Shown: positions 53,133-61,729 of the stretch, piece by piece
Layout: every line of letters starts with the position of its first letter
How positions within the stretch are numbered: the first letter of the stretch is position 1
Origin: Candidatus Gallitreponema excrementavium
GTDB lineage: Bacteria > Spirochaetota > Spirochaetia > Treponematales > Treponemataceae
NCBI GenBank assembly: GCA_017694795.1
Contig: JADIMM010000079.1
Location: forward strand, 23,654 to 87,653
Length of the DNA: 64,000 nt
Direction: 5' to 3'
Program-made: the position numbers and the translations under genes
Notes under the pieces: generated by a model
Seen by the model: only the letters and a program-made list of their open reading frames with translations
What the model was told of the DNA's origin: nothing
Database searches by the model: none

Positions 53133-53161
53133 GTTATAAAACTAATGAAAAACTATGTCAA
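53133..53161 (-). promoter_or_regulatory. Promoter of pyrG-glnA-ANTAR operon
   Basis: TTGACA (53161-53156), a 17-nt spacer and TATAAC (53138-53133). The predicted +1 is near 53126, about 4 nt before the hexaloop hairpin. Confidence 0.75.
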
Positions 53162-53206
53162 TTATTAAAAAGTAAAAATTTATTTAATAAAAAATATCAA
53201 AACTAA

Positions 53207-53235
53207 TTGACAAAAAAATAAAATTAGTTTAATAC
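53207..53235 (+). promoter_or_regulatory. Promoter of glnN
   Basis: A perfect TTGACA and TAATAC separated by 17 nt. The predicted +1 is near 53242, at the foot of the hexaloop hairpin. The -35 box also lies in a 9-bp inverted repeat (AAACTAATT...AATTAGTTT, 53200-53230), which could be an operator or chance in AT-rich DNA. Confidence 0.75.
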
Positions 53236-53243
53236 ATTTTCCA

Positions 53244-53261
53244 TACGGCAAAGACGTCGTA
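53244..53261 (+). promoter_or_regulatory. ANTAR-type hexaloop hairpin (antiterminator), glnN copy
   Basis: TACGGC pairs with GTCGTA around the hexaloop AAAGAC; A1 and G4 are as expected for ANTAR binding. The 3' arm is part of the terminator 5' arm. Confidence 0.7.
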
Positions 53262-53308
53262 GATGTTAATCACATAAGCCTGATTATCATCTACGGCGTC
53301 TTTTTTTT
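53252..53308 (+). terminator. Attenuation terminator before glnN
   Basis: A 21-bp stem (53252-53272 with 53281-53301, 19 Watson-Crick pairs) closes an 8-nt loop and leads into eight T. It ends 25 nt before the glnN ATG and its AGACGTCGTAGATG arm includes the hexaloop. Confidence 0.85.
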
Positions 53309-53333
53309 ATTCTAATTCATTTGGAGGAAAAAA

Positions 53334-55427
53334 ATGGAAAAACACGTAGAAGATTTCTTTGGAGAAATGGTTTTCAATGAATCAGTGATGCGGGCAAGAT
53401 TACCCAAAGAAACATTCAAACAGCTTATGAAAACCATAAAGAACGGTGAAAAGCTGGATCTTTCGGTTGCCAATGTTGTTGCAAATACCATGAAGGACTG
53501 GGCCGTTGAAAAGGGGGCAACACATTTTACCCACTGGTTTCAGCCCCTGACCTGTATTACAGCAGAAAAACACGACAGCTTTATCACACCTACATCAGAC
53601 GGAAAAATCATAATGGAATTCAGCGGAAAAGAACTTGTCCAGGGTGAACCTGACGCATCATCTTTTCCGAGCGGAGGATTAAGGGCAACTTTTGAGGCCA
53701 GGGGATATACAGCCTGGGACCCAACTTCCTATGCCTTTATTAAGGACGGAATCCTTTGTATTCCTACAGCATTTTGTTCCTACACAGGTGAAGCACTTGA
53801 TAAAAAAACCCCGCTTCTCAGATCAATGGAAGCCATAAACAAGGAGGCCCTGAGAGTGCTCCGTCTTTTCGGCGATAGTGATGTAACAAGTGTAAAAACC
53901 ACGGTAGGCCCGGAGCAGGAATACTTTTTAATCGACAAAGAAGTTTATGACAAAAGGGAAGATTTGATTTTTACCGGAAGAACTTTATTCGGTGCAAAAT
54001 CCCCGAAAGGCCAGGAACTGGAAGACCACTATTTCGGAACAATAAAACCAAGGGTTCAGGAGTTTATGAAAGACTTGAACAAAGAGCTTTGGAAACTGGG
54101 AATTCTTGCAAAAACAGAACACAATGAAGTTGCTCCGGCACAGCACGAACTGGCTCCTGTATTTTCAACAACAAACATAGCCTGTGACCATAACCAGCTT
54201 ACAATGGAACTGCTCCGGAAAATAGCAGCAAAGCACGGAATGGTATGTCTCCTCCATGAAAAACCTTTTGCAGGAGTAAACGGAAGCGGAAAACACAACA
54301 ACTGGTCAATTTCCACAGACACAGGAAAAAACCTTCTTGATCCGGGAAGCACACCGGCAAGCAATGCCCAGTTTCTCTTGTTTTTGTGTGCAGTTATAAA
54401 AGCCGTTGATGAATACCAGGATTTAATCAGACTTTCCGTTGCCTCTGCCGGCAATGACCACAGACTGGGAGCAAACGAAGCACCACCGGCAATAATTTCG
54501 GTTTTTCTCGGAGATGAACTTTCTGAAATATTAAAGTGTCTGGAAGAAGGCAAACCATACGGTCACCATGATAAGCAGAAAATGCAGATTGGCGTTACAG
54601 TATTGCCGGAATTCAATAAGGACACAACAGACAGAAACAGAACCAGTCCCTTTGCATTTACCGGAAATAAGTTTGAGTTTAGAATGTTGGGTTCTCAAGA
54701 CTCAATTGCCTGTGCAAACATCATGATAAATGCCGCAGTTGCAGAAGAACTTTCAAAGTTTGCAGATACTTTGGAAAAAGCCGGTGACTTCCAAAAGACA
54801 TTACAGGAATTGATTTTGGCAACAATCAGAGACCACAAAAGAATAATTTTCAACGGTAACGGTTACGACGAAAGCTGGGTCAAAGAAGCCGAAAAGCGTG
54901 GACTTTCAAACCTTAAATCCACACCGGAAGCTCTTGCAAAACTTTTGGATGAAAAGAACAAAACCATGCTGGTAAAACACGGAATCTTTACTGAAACAGA
55001 ATTAAAGAGCCGTTTTGAAATTCAGAATGAGAATTATTCAAAAATAATCAGCATTGAGGCTGCAACCATGATTGATATGGTCAAGAGAATGATATTACCG
55101 GCCGGTAGCAAGTTCTCCGGGGAACTGGCAGAAAGAATTTCCATGAAAAAGAATGTCGGCAACTTCGTATGTGATTACGAGGAAAACCTGCTGAAAACAG
55201 TAAGTGTTCTCACAGGTTCGATTTTCTCAAAAGTGGAAAAACTGGAAAAGAATCTGGTGGAAGTAAAGAAAATCCAAGGTGCAGGAGAAACAGCACTCTA
55301 TTACAGGAATGTAGTTTTCAGTTCAATGAATGAACTCAGATCTGACATTGATGAATTGGAAACAATTATTCCGAAAGAGGACTGGCCCTTCCCCACATAC
55401 GGAGAAATCCTGTACAGCGTCAGATAA
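53334..55427 (+). CDS. glnN: Glutamine synthetase, type III (GlnN)
   Basis: The 697-aa enzyme makes glutamine from ammonium and glutamate in a large dodecamer distinct from GSI. Type III landmarks are seen: [20 protein letters not shown] at the start, [81 protein letters not shown], and [20 protein letters not shown]. Full length for the family. ATG at 53334 follows GGAGG by 6 nt. It is a single-gene unit behind its own attenuator, divergent from pyrG-glnA-ANTAR. The organism thus carries two glutamine synthetases. Confidence 0.97.
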   Translation: MEKHVEDFFGEMVFNESVMRARLPKETFKQLMKTIKNGEKLDLSVANVVANTMKDWAVEKGATHFTHWFQPLTCITAEKHDSFITPTSDGKIIMEFSGKELVQGEPDASSFPSGGLRATFEARGYTAWDPTSYAFIKDGILCIPTAFCSYTGEALDKKTPLLRSMEAINKEALRVLRLFGDSDVTSVKTTVGPEQEYFLIDKEVYDKREDLIFTGRTLFGAKSPKGQELEDHYFGTIKPRVQEFMKDLNKELWKLGILAKTEHNEVAPAQHELAPVFSTTNIACDHNQLTMELLRKIAAKHGMVCLLHEKPFAGVNGSGKHNNWSISTDTGKNLLDPGSTPASNAQFLLFLCAVIKAVDEYQDLIRLSVASAGNDHRLGANEAPPAIISVFLGDELSEILKCLEEGKPYGHHDKQKMQIGVTVLPEFNKDTTDRNRTSPFAFTGNKFEFRMLGSQDSIACANIMINAAVAEELSKFADTLEKAGDFQKTLQELILATIRDHKRIIFNGNGYDESWVKEAEKRGLSNLKSTPEALAKLLDEKNKTMLVKHGIFTETELKSRFEIQNENYSKIISIEAATMIDMVKRMILPAGSKFSGELAERISMKKNVGNFVCDYEENLLKTVSVLTGSIFSKVEKLEKNLVEVKKIQGAGETALYYRNVVFSSMNELRSDIDELETIIPKEDWPFPTYGEILYSVR

Positions 55428-55467
55428 AAAAAACGGGATTTAACAAGCTATTGGTTGTTAAATCCCG
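55426..55467 (-). terminator. Reverse-oriented intrinsic terminator downstream of glnN
   Basis: A perfect 13-bp stem (CGGGATTTAACAA with its complement) closes an 8-nt loop. On the minus strand it is followed by eight T; on the plus strand it is followed by TAAGTTG, with no U-tract. So it is built to stop antisense transcription entering glnN. It may act weakly for glnN itself. Confidence 0.65.
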
Positions 55468-55535
55468 TAAGTTGAAATACCAGGTTAAAAACAAGATAAA
55501 GTTTATCAATACAATGAATTTTATCTTAATAAAAT

Positions 55536-55564
55536 TTGCGTTGCAAATATTAAATTTTTATTCT
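55536..55564 (+). promoter_or_regulatory. Promoter of the amt-PII gene
   Basis: TTGCGT and TATTCT are 17 nt apart; +1 would be near 55571, giving a ~79-nt leader. No hexaloop hairpin or U-tract terminator is present in this leader, unlike the other nitrogen units. Confidence 0.5.
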
Positions 55565-55596
55565 GTTTTTCATTAAAAATGAATGACAGATTCCGG

Positions 55597-55632
55597 AGTC
55601 AAATAAAGATAAAAAAATGCTTTATTTTGACT
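55597..55632 (+). other. Leader hairpin abutting the amt Shine-Dalgarno
   Basis: AGTCAAATAAAG pairs with CTTTATTTTGACT (one bulge) around an 11-nt loop. The 3' arm ends 5 nt before AGGAGG, so it could affect ribosome access or mRNA stability. It lacks a U-tract. Confidence 0.4.
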
Positions 55633-55649
55633 TTGACAGGAGGTAAAAC

Positions 55650-57350
55650 ATGGATCAATCGATGTTAGCTGCCATACAGGAAGCCGCTCAAAGCCAGGTT
55701 TTCAGTGTATGGTTTTTAATCGGTACTGCTCTGGTTTTCTGGATGCAGGCAGGATTTGCAATGGTAGAAACAGGGTTCACACGAGCCAAAAACGCCGCAA
55801 ACATCATAATGAAAAACCTTATGGATTTCTGTCTTGGAACCCCCATGTTCGCCTTGATAGGTTTTTCCCTTATGATGAGCGAAAATTATCTGTTCGGAGT
55901 TATCGGAAGACCTGATTTGCAGATATTCACAAATTACGAAAACTTCCCTTGGGAAAGCTTTGTATTCAACCTTGTTTTTTGTGCAACAGCTGCGACAATA
56001 GTTTCCGGAGCTATGGCAGAAAGAACAAAATTCAGCGCATACTGCATTTACTCGATTGTAATCAGTGCTGTAGTGTATCCTATTGAAGCAGGATGGATAT
56101 GGAACGGCTCCGGTTGGCTTGCAAAACTCGGGTTTATAGATTTTGCAGGTTCCGCTGCAATTCATACTGTTGGAGGACTTTGTGCCCTTATCGGAGCAGC
56201 CATGGTGGGCCCGAGACTTGGAAAATATACAAAAGATGAATCAGGAAAAATAAAGGTTCATGCAATACCGGGACATTCAATTACCTTAGGTGCATTAGGA
56301 TGCTTTATACTTTGGTTCGGATGGTACGGATTCAACGGTGCTGCAGCAACCCAGCAGGATGGAATAGGAGGACTTGCTTCTATCTTTGTTACAACAACAC
56401 TTGCACCGGCTGTAGCAACAGTTGTTACTATGTGTGTTACCTGGATAAAGAACGGAAAACCTGATGTTTCCATGTCATTGAACGGTTCTCTCGCAGGACT
56501 TGTTGCCATAACCGCAGGCTGTGCCCAGACAGATGCCCTTGGTTCAATAATAATCGGAGCTGTAGCAGGAGTCTTGGTTGTTGTAGCCGTTGAATTTATA
56601 GACCTTAAATTGCACATTGATGATCCTGTAGGAGCTGTAGCAGTCCACCTTGTAAACGGTGTATGGGGAACCCTGGCCTGCGGTTTGTTCAGTGTCCATA
56701 CAGGATTGTTTTACGGACACGGATTCAAACAGCTTGGAATCCAGTTTTTGGGAATAGCTGCTGTATTGCTATGGACAGGTGTCACAATCACAATAGCATA
56801 CCTGCTCATAAAAAAATTCCATGGTTTGAGAGTCTCTGAAGAAGAAGAGATAATGGGACTTGACAGAATGGAACATGGTATTGAATCAAGCTATGCAGAC
56901 TTTGCCCCTGTAGTCCACAGTTATGAATTTGCAGAAAGCAAGCCTGAACAAGTTTCTGGATCAAAGCTTGGTGAAGGAAAATCAAAGGCCCCTGCAAATG
57001 CAAAGTTTACAAAGGTTGTAATCGTAACAAGGCCAACGAAGTTTGAGACATTGAAAAGTGCCATGAACTCTATTGGTGTTACAGGTATGACAGTAACAAG
57101 TGTCATGGGTTGCGGAATCCAGAAAGGTGCTAACGAATATTACCGTGGTGTTCCAATAGAAATCAATCTTCTTCCAAAAATAAAGGTTGAAATTGTAGTT
57201 TCTAAGGTTCCGGTGGAAGCTGTTGTAGAAACCGCAAAGCAGGCCCTATACACAGGTCACATCGGAGACGGAAAGATCTTTACCTACGATGTTACAAACA
57301 TTGTAAAAGTCAGAACCGGGGAAGAAGGTTTTGACGCTTTGCAAGACTAA
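55650..57350 (+). CDS. Ammonium transporter fused to a C-terminal PII signalling domain (566 aa)
   Basis: Residues 1 to ~390 are an Amt/Mep channel of about eleven membrane helices (VFWMQAGFAMVETGFTRAKN, GAMAERTKFSAY, FAGSAAIHTVGGLCALIGAA, DPVGAVAVHLVNGVWGTLAC). A ~60-residue linker follows, then a complete PII domain (residues ~451-563): FTKVVIVTRPTKFETLKSAM, the T-loop GCGIQKGANEYYRGVPIEIN, KVEIVVSKV and the B-loop GDGKIFTYDV with VRTGEEG. Normally GlnK is a separate trimer that plugs AmtB; here channel and plug are one chain, a fixed 1:1 ratio. The T-loop keeps the Tyr of the uridylylation site region (EYYRG). No separate glnB/glnK is in the window. It follows glnN and precedes a terminator. 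Confidence 0.96.
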   Translation: MDQSMLAAIQEAAQSQVFSVWFLIGTALVFWMQAGFAMVETGFTRAKNAANIIMKNLMDFCLGTPMFALIGFSLMMSENYLFGVIGRPDLQIFTNYENFPWESFVFNLVFCATAATIVSGAMAERTKFSAYCIYSIVISAVVYPIEAGWIWNGSGWLAKLGFIDFAGSAAIHTVGGLCALIGAAMVGPRLGKYTKDESGKIKVHAIPGHSITLGALGCFILWFGWYGFNGAAATQQDGIGGLASIFVTTTLAPAVATVVTMCVTWIKNGKPDVSMSLNGSLAGLVAITAGCAQTDALGSIIIGAVAGVLVVVAVEFIDLKLHIDDPVGAVAVHLVNGVWGTLACGLFSVHTGLFYGHGFKQLGIQFLGIAAVLLWTGVTITIAYLLIKKFHGLRVSEEEEIMGLDRMEHGIESSYADFAPVVHSYEFAESKPEQVSGSKLGEGKSKAPANAKFTKVVIVTRPTKFETLKSAMNSIGVTGMTVTSVMGCGIQKGANEYYRGVPIEINLLPKIKVEIVVSKVPVEAVVETAKQALYTGHIGDGKIFTYDVTNIVKVRTGEEGFDALQD

Positions 57351-57363
57351 AAAGTTTTAAAGC

Positions 57364-57416
57364 AAAAGGCTGCCTGTCTGGTTATGAAATATAACCGCAG
57401 ACAGCCTTACTTTTTT
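57364..57416 (+). terminator. Intrinsic terminator after amt-PII
   Basis: AAGG and CTGTCTG pair with CAGACAG and CCTT (small bulge) around a GGTTAT...ATAACC inner stem, then ACTTTTTT. It lies 14 nt after the stop. Confidence 0.75.
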
Positions 57417-57708
57417 ACTTCCAATTGCCCTGAAAAAAATAAGTTCAAATATAAACCAAAATACCGGAATGTATCCCTACATAAAAAACGGTTCATCAAG
57501 GTTTCTCGATAGTCTCGATAGTATTGAAAAAAGAAAACCGGTAAAAACATAAACACAAATAAACCCAACGAGGAACCCATAATAATCCCGCAAGGCAAAA
57601 ACCACTTTAATCCCTTAAATTCACTTTTTAACAGACATACAAGAGCCGTTAAAAAAGTTTCTGCTGAAAACCGGGTTCCCTTATATAAAAAGATTTAAAC
57701 AAGATTGC
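57417..57708 (+). other. Convergent intergenic region without a recognised gene
   Basis: This 292-bp stretch lies between the amt-PII terminator and the 3' end of the acyl-CoA synthetase gene. A 63-residue hydrophobic frame on the minus strand has no Shine-Dalgarno and no known family. A short direct repeat (CTCGATAGT twice, near 57504-57521) is the only notable feature. A terminator for the minus-strand gene was not found. Confidence 0.5.
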
Positions 57709-59439
57709 TTAATTTTTCTTCTTTTTGCCTTTTCCCGCAGTTTCAGGAGGCTGTTCTGTATTATAGACATACCTCTTTATCTTCTGGGTGGCAGTTTTTT
57801 CAAACTCCGGCACAGTTTCAACGCGGTTCACTTTGGAAGTTTTATTAACCTGGCTGTTGACAAAGAATTTTATTTCGTTAAGCAAAGCCTCCCGGTTGTA
57901 TAAGAAAGCCTGGTGGGCATTTTCCATAGCATTCCCCACTGCGGTTTTAATACCGGATAAAGTCTCAGGCAAAGTTTTTTTCTTTACAGCCTCATTAACC
58001 TTTTCTTCGTCAATTTGTACCAAAGCTACCAGCCCGGAACCATCTTCAACAACCAAAGATTCGTTCACAAAGGGATGCTGGTTTATCACAAACTCTATGT
58101 CTTCAGGATAGATATTTTCCCCGCTGGCTCCAAGAATCATATTCTTGCAACGGCCCTTTATGGCAAGATATCCCTTTTTATCAAAATTACCTAAATCCCC
58201 GGTTTTAAACCAGCCGTCCTCTGTAAAAACATTCCTGGTCAACTCTTCCTCGAGATAATAACCTTTCATAACATTAGGACCCTTTACTGCGATTTCACCA
58301 ATACCGGTTTTTTCATCAGCCCCTAAAATCTTAACCTGAACATTCCTTAAGACCGGACCTATAGTACCTATCCTGGTTTTCTTTGGTCCTGCACCGGCAA
58401 CAAGGGGCGAAGTTTCTGTAAGGCCATATCCTATTGCATAAGGGAATTTCCCCTCCTTTAAAAATCTTTCCACTGTAACATCTAGTTTTGCACCTCCAAT
58501 CCCAAAGAACCGAATTCTTCCGCCAAAAGTACGTTTAAGCATCTTACCTGCCTTGCGGTGAATAAGTTTTCTGAAAAAGGGTATTTTATACAGTTTTGCA
58601 GTCACCTTGTTTTTTGCGACTTCAGGGTAAACCTTGTTTTTATATATTTTTTCCATTATGATTGGAACACTTAAAATAATCGTAGGTCTTATTTTTGAAA
58701 GGGCCGGCATAAGGGATGAAACAGTCGGGGCCTTCCCCAGGTAATAAATACAGGAACCGTTCAGAATCTGCATAACAAAACCAATCGTAAATTCATAAAC
58801 ATGTGAGAGGGGAAGAAACGAAAGAACAACATCATACTTATTAACCCTGTGAACAGTCTGGCAGTCAATGGCATTGCTTACGAGATTTTTATGGGTAAGT
58901 TCCACCCCCTTGGACTTTCCGGTCGTTCCGGAAGTATAGATAATAGAAGCTGTCTCTGAGTCCTCAATAAGAGGCTCGTAGTCAGGATTTTCTACACTCC
59001 GGGAGCTGTGCTTCTCCATTTTCCAGTTTTCAAGATTGAATACATATTCAACCATGTCCCGCACTTCAGGGAGAATTTTTGAAGAAAGCTTTTCAGAAAC
59101 AATAATCCCAACAGCCCCTGAATGACGGCAAAAAGAAGAAATTTCAACTTCTGAAAAATCAGGAAGAAGGGGAACAGCAACAGCTCCGGTAAGCACAATG
59201 GAAAGATAGGAAATCCCCCATTGGGGAGAACCACTCCCAATCAAAAGAATCCTGTCCCCCCGCTTCATCCCGAGATTGATTAAATCCCGTTTTCTTCTTT
59301 CCACTTCAACATTTACCTGGGCATAAGTAAGTGGTTCTTCCCCCACCAAACCAAGAGCAGGCCGGTCACTGAATTTATAAACCGTATTCTTCCACAGTTT
59401 TTTAAAAGTAAAGGCACCTAAATCTTCCAAAGTTTCCAA
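57709..59439 (-). CDS. Long-chain fatty acid--CoA ligase (AMP-forming)
   Basis: The 576-aa enzyme activates fatty acids to acyl-CoA through an acyl-adenylate. It has the AMP-binding P-loop IIYTSGTTGKSKGVELTHKN, FLPLSHVYEFTIGF, GYGLTETSPLVAGAG and GEIAVKGPNVMKGYYLEEEL, with the hinge GWFKTGDLGNFDKKGYLAIK and a C-terminal lysine region TQKIKRYVYN. The start is TTG at 59439 preceded by GGGGTG; it is 16 nt after the debranching-enzyme gene, so it is probably co-transcribed with it. Spirochaetes scavenge fatty acids, so a role in lipid uptake is likely (inference). Confidence 0.92.
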   Translation of the reverse strand: METLEDLGAFTFKKLWKNTVYKFSDRPALGLVGEEPLTYAQVNVEVERRKRDLINLGMKRGDRILLIGSGSPQWGISYLSIVLTGAVAVPLLPDFSEVEISSFCRHSGAVGIIVSEKLSSKILPEVRDMVEYVFNLENWKMEKHSSRSVENPDYEPLIEDSETASIIYTSGTTGKSKGVELTHKNLVSNAIDCQTVHRVNKYDVVLSFLPLSHVYEFTIGFVMQILNGSCIYYLGKAPTVSSLMPALSKIRPTIILSVPIIMEKIYKNKVYPEVAKNKVTAKLYKIPFFRKLIHRKAGKMLKRTFGGRIRFFGIGGAKLDVTVERFLKEGKFPYAIGYGLTETSPLVAGAGPKKTRIGTIGPVLRNVQVKILGADEKTGIGEIAVKGPNVMKGYYLEEELTRNVFTEDGWFKTGDLGNFDKKGYLAIKGRCKNMILGASGENIYPEDIEFVINQHPFVNESLVVEDGSGLVALVQIDEEKVNEAVKKKTLPETLSGIKTAVGNAMENAHQAFLYNREALLNEIKFFVNSQVNKTSKVNRVETVPEFEKTATQKIKRYVYNTEQPPETAGKGKKKKN

Positions 59440-59455
59440 AATACACCCCGACTAA

Positions 59456-61723
59456 TTATTGATGGACAGAAGTATGGGAAGCCTCATGGTCTCCATTGAA
59501 TCTCTCCTGGGAAACAATTTCTTCCAGAAAGTCTTTTTGGGTTACAGTTTTGGGCCACTTGTAGGAGGCAACCTTGTTTCCGGGGACTGCAAAATCAAGA
59601 AATTTTGACACAGGGGAAGCAACTTCCACAAAAACCTCTTCGTTACTCTTTACCAAAACATCAATAAGGGCTCCACTTGTGGAAACCTTAAAAAGAAGCT
59701 CAGAATAAACAGAAGAAGCCAAAAGGATTTTAAACTCCCTGGAAAACCCATAATCTGTCTTTTTTGAATCACCCCATTCCATAAATATGGAACCACCAGG
59801 AACAGGAATAGTTGCAGAACCAGAAGAAAGTTTTTCAGGAATCCTTGGGGAAAAATATACTGTCTTTTCAAGAAAATTAGGCCTTATCCCCAAAAAATCC
59901 TGAAAACACACACGGGTAAATTCCGAAACACTCCAAGCCTGTGCCCAGGTTCCGGAAGGAACCAGATTACCCTTTTTATCTGAAAATGCGTTAAGGTTCT
60001 CGCTCATGGTACCAGTACAACCCAATGTCAGTATCTGCTCAGCCAGATTCAAGGCAAGTTCCCAAGCATTTTTTAAATATCCGGTTCTTAAAAGAAGTGT
60101 AAGAAAATGGCAGGTATTCCATCCCCAGATTGTACCATTGTGATAGGCCGCATCTTTTTGATATTTATCACAGCCTGTATGATAGGGGTGGAAAAAATAA
60201 TCATCCTGGCTTAATGAACAAATCCCGTAAGGGAAAGTAAGCCTGGAAATAAGATTACGGACTATCTTTTCCTCAATATCTCTTGGTATAAAATCTTCAA
60301 AAAAACAGAAGGGAACAGTAGACAAAAACATCTGGTTAGGACGGATTCTCTTGTCAGGAGTACCATCAGAAAGAATACAATCAGCCATGGAGTCCCCGTC
60401 CCAGTAAATTTTAAGAAAGTTATCTTTTAATTTACAGGAAATATCCTCCCATTTTTGAATATATTTTCCTTCCCCTAAAAGTTTGGAAATATAAAGGGCA
60501 GATTCCAAGGCTGTATACCAGAGAACCTGTATATCATTCGCCCTGTTTCCCCGGGGTGACCAGGCATTTTCTCCATTAAGACGGGCATCCATCCATGTGT
60601 CAGCATCCCCGTGAACAAGGAATCCAAAATCGTCCGTCCTCAAGTCAATGTCTGCATTTATTCCAGTAACAATAACAGGCCACATTTCCTTTAAGAAATC
60701 CATGTCCCCGGTATACATACAATAATCCAAAACTTCCCGGACAAACCAAAGTGTCCCATCCGCATTGTTGTAAATAATATTTCCGTCGGAACCATAACGG
60801 TTGGGAATCCTGCCGTAAGAAGAGGAATTTTTATCCTTGTTTTGAAATTCTGCAAACCCACGGATTACAGACTTGGCCTCATCAAAAAGTCCGGTAACAA
60901 GAAGAATCCCAGGAAGGGCTATAAATGTATCCCTGCCCCAGTTGTCCCTAAACCATGGTAGTCCGGCCCAAATTCCACAGGACGGTTTTTCAGCCAAAAA
61001 CTGAAATCCGGAGTACTTTGCCCAAGAAACAGCCTTGTCAAAAGCAGGAACACCGGTCTTAACGAAGGATAAATTCTGAAAACCCTTTAATTTTTCAATG
61101 TTTTTTTCAAATGCCTTAGATTCCAAAAGATTGAAAAGATCCTGTGAACCGGAAACACCGGAGTTTATACCAATATAGATATCAATATCCCTGTCAAAAC
61201 CACCAGTAAAGGATAGAACCCGGGCATAGGCGGCTTTTTCACCATAAACGGACAAAAGTTTCTTGATTAAGTTCAAGGACGGCTTTTCTATCGTAAAAGA
61301 ATTATTTGAAACAACTCCTGCACCAGAGTCAATTATTCCTGCCAGATCAAGGGTCGCAAGAAGAATAAGAGAAATCCCCTTTTTAAATCCTTTTTTTCCG
61401 GATTTGATTTTAAAGCATAGAACATCCTTTATCAATCCAAATTTAAGAACAAAATCCCCTGAATTAAAAATTAAATCACAAGAACCGCATTCTAAAACAG
61501 TCCTGGTATTACCAAAACGGGTAAGAAATTTTTTCCCGGATAAAAGACAGAAATCATACAACCTTGTACCATCGTAGGAAACAAGTCCCTCAGATTCCCG
61601 CCCGCTGCCAGTTGAAAACCTGAAAAAAACCGAAGACATATCAGTCCCGTAAAAAGAAACCCTGCTCTTGGGGGTTAAGGTGATTTTTGGAAAAGTGTTT
61701 TCTGATTCAGTTATTTCTCTCAT
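59456..61723 (-). CDS. Amylo-alpha-1,6-glucosidase / glycogen debranching enzyme (GDE_C type)
   Basis: The 755-aa protein has an N-terminal GDE_N-like domain (SGRESEGLVSYDGTRLYDFC) and a C-terminal (alpha/alpha)6 catalytic domain with AGLPWFRDNWGRDTFIALPG, NRYGSDGNIIYNNADGTLWF, HGDADTWMDARLNG, RANDIQVLWYTALESA and YHNGTIWGWNTCHFL, as in glucan debranching GH133 enzymes that cut alpha-1,6 branches. No signal peptide, so it is cytoplasmic. ATG at 61723 lies 6 nt after a TATTAT box and has no Shine-Dalgarno (leaderless prediction); an ATG five codons upstream would lie before +1. It is divergent from a secreted alpha-amylase: together they suggest uptake and storage breakdown of starch or glycogen. 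Confidence 0.94.
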   Translation of the reverse strand: MREITESENTFPKITLTPKSRVSFYGTDMSSVFFRFSTGSGRESEGLVSYDGTRLYDFCLLSGKKFLTRFGNTRTVLECGSCDLIFNSGDFVLKFGLIKDVLCFKIKSGKKGFKKGISLILLATLDLAGIIDSGAGVVSNNSFTIEKPSLNLIKKLLSVYGEKAAYARVLSFTGGFDRDIDIYIGINSGVSGSQDLFNLLESKAFEKNIEKLKGFQNLSFVKTGVPAFDKAVSWAKYSGFQFLAEKPSCGIWAGLPWFRDNWGRDTFIALPGILLVTGLFDEAKSVIRGFAEFQNKDKNSSSYGRIPNRYGSDGNIIYNNADGTLWFVREVLDYCMYTGDMDFLKEMWPVIVTGINADIDLRTDDFGFLVHGDADTWMDARLNGENAWSPRGNRANDIQVLWYTALESALYISKLLGEGKYIQKWEDISCKLKDNFLKIYWDGDSMADCILSDGTPDKRIRPNQMFLSTVPFCFFEDFIPRDIEEKIVRNLISRLTFPYGICSLSQDDYFFHPYHTGCDKYQKDAAYHNGTIWGWNTCHFLTLLLRTGYLKNAWELALNLAEQILTLGCTGTMSENLNAFSDKKGNLVPSGTWAQAWSVSEFTRVCFQDFLGIRPNFLEKTVYFSPRIPEKLSSGSATIPVPGGSIFMEWGDSKKTDYGFSREFKILLASSVYSELLFKVSTSGALIDVLVKSNEEVFVEVASPVSKFLDFAVPGNKVASYKWPKTVTQKDFLEEIVSQERFNGDHEASHTSVHQ

Positions 61724-61729
61724 GATTTT

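Noticed and set aside
57407..57598. 63-aa hydrophobic ORF on the minus strand
   Set aside because: No Shine-Dalgarno, poor start (TTG), overlaps the amt terminator U-tract and has no recognisable family.
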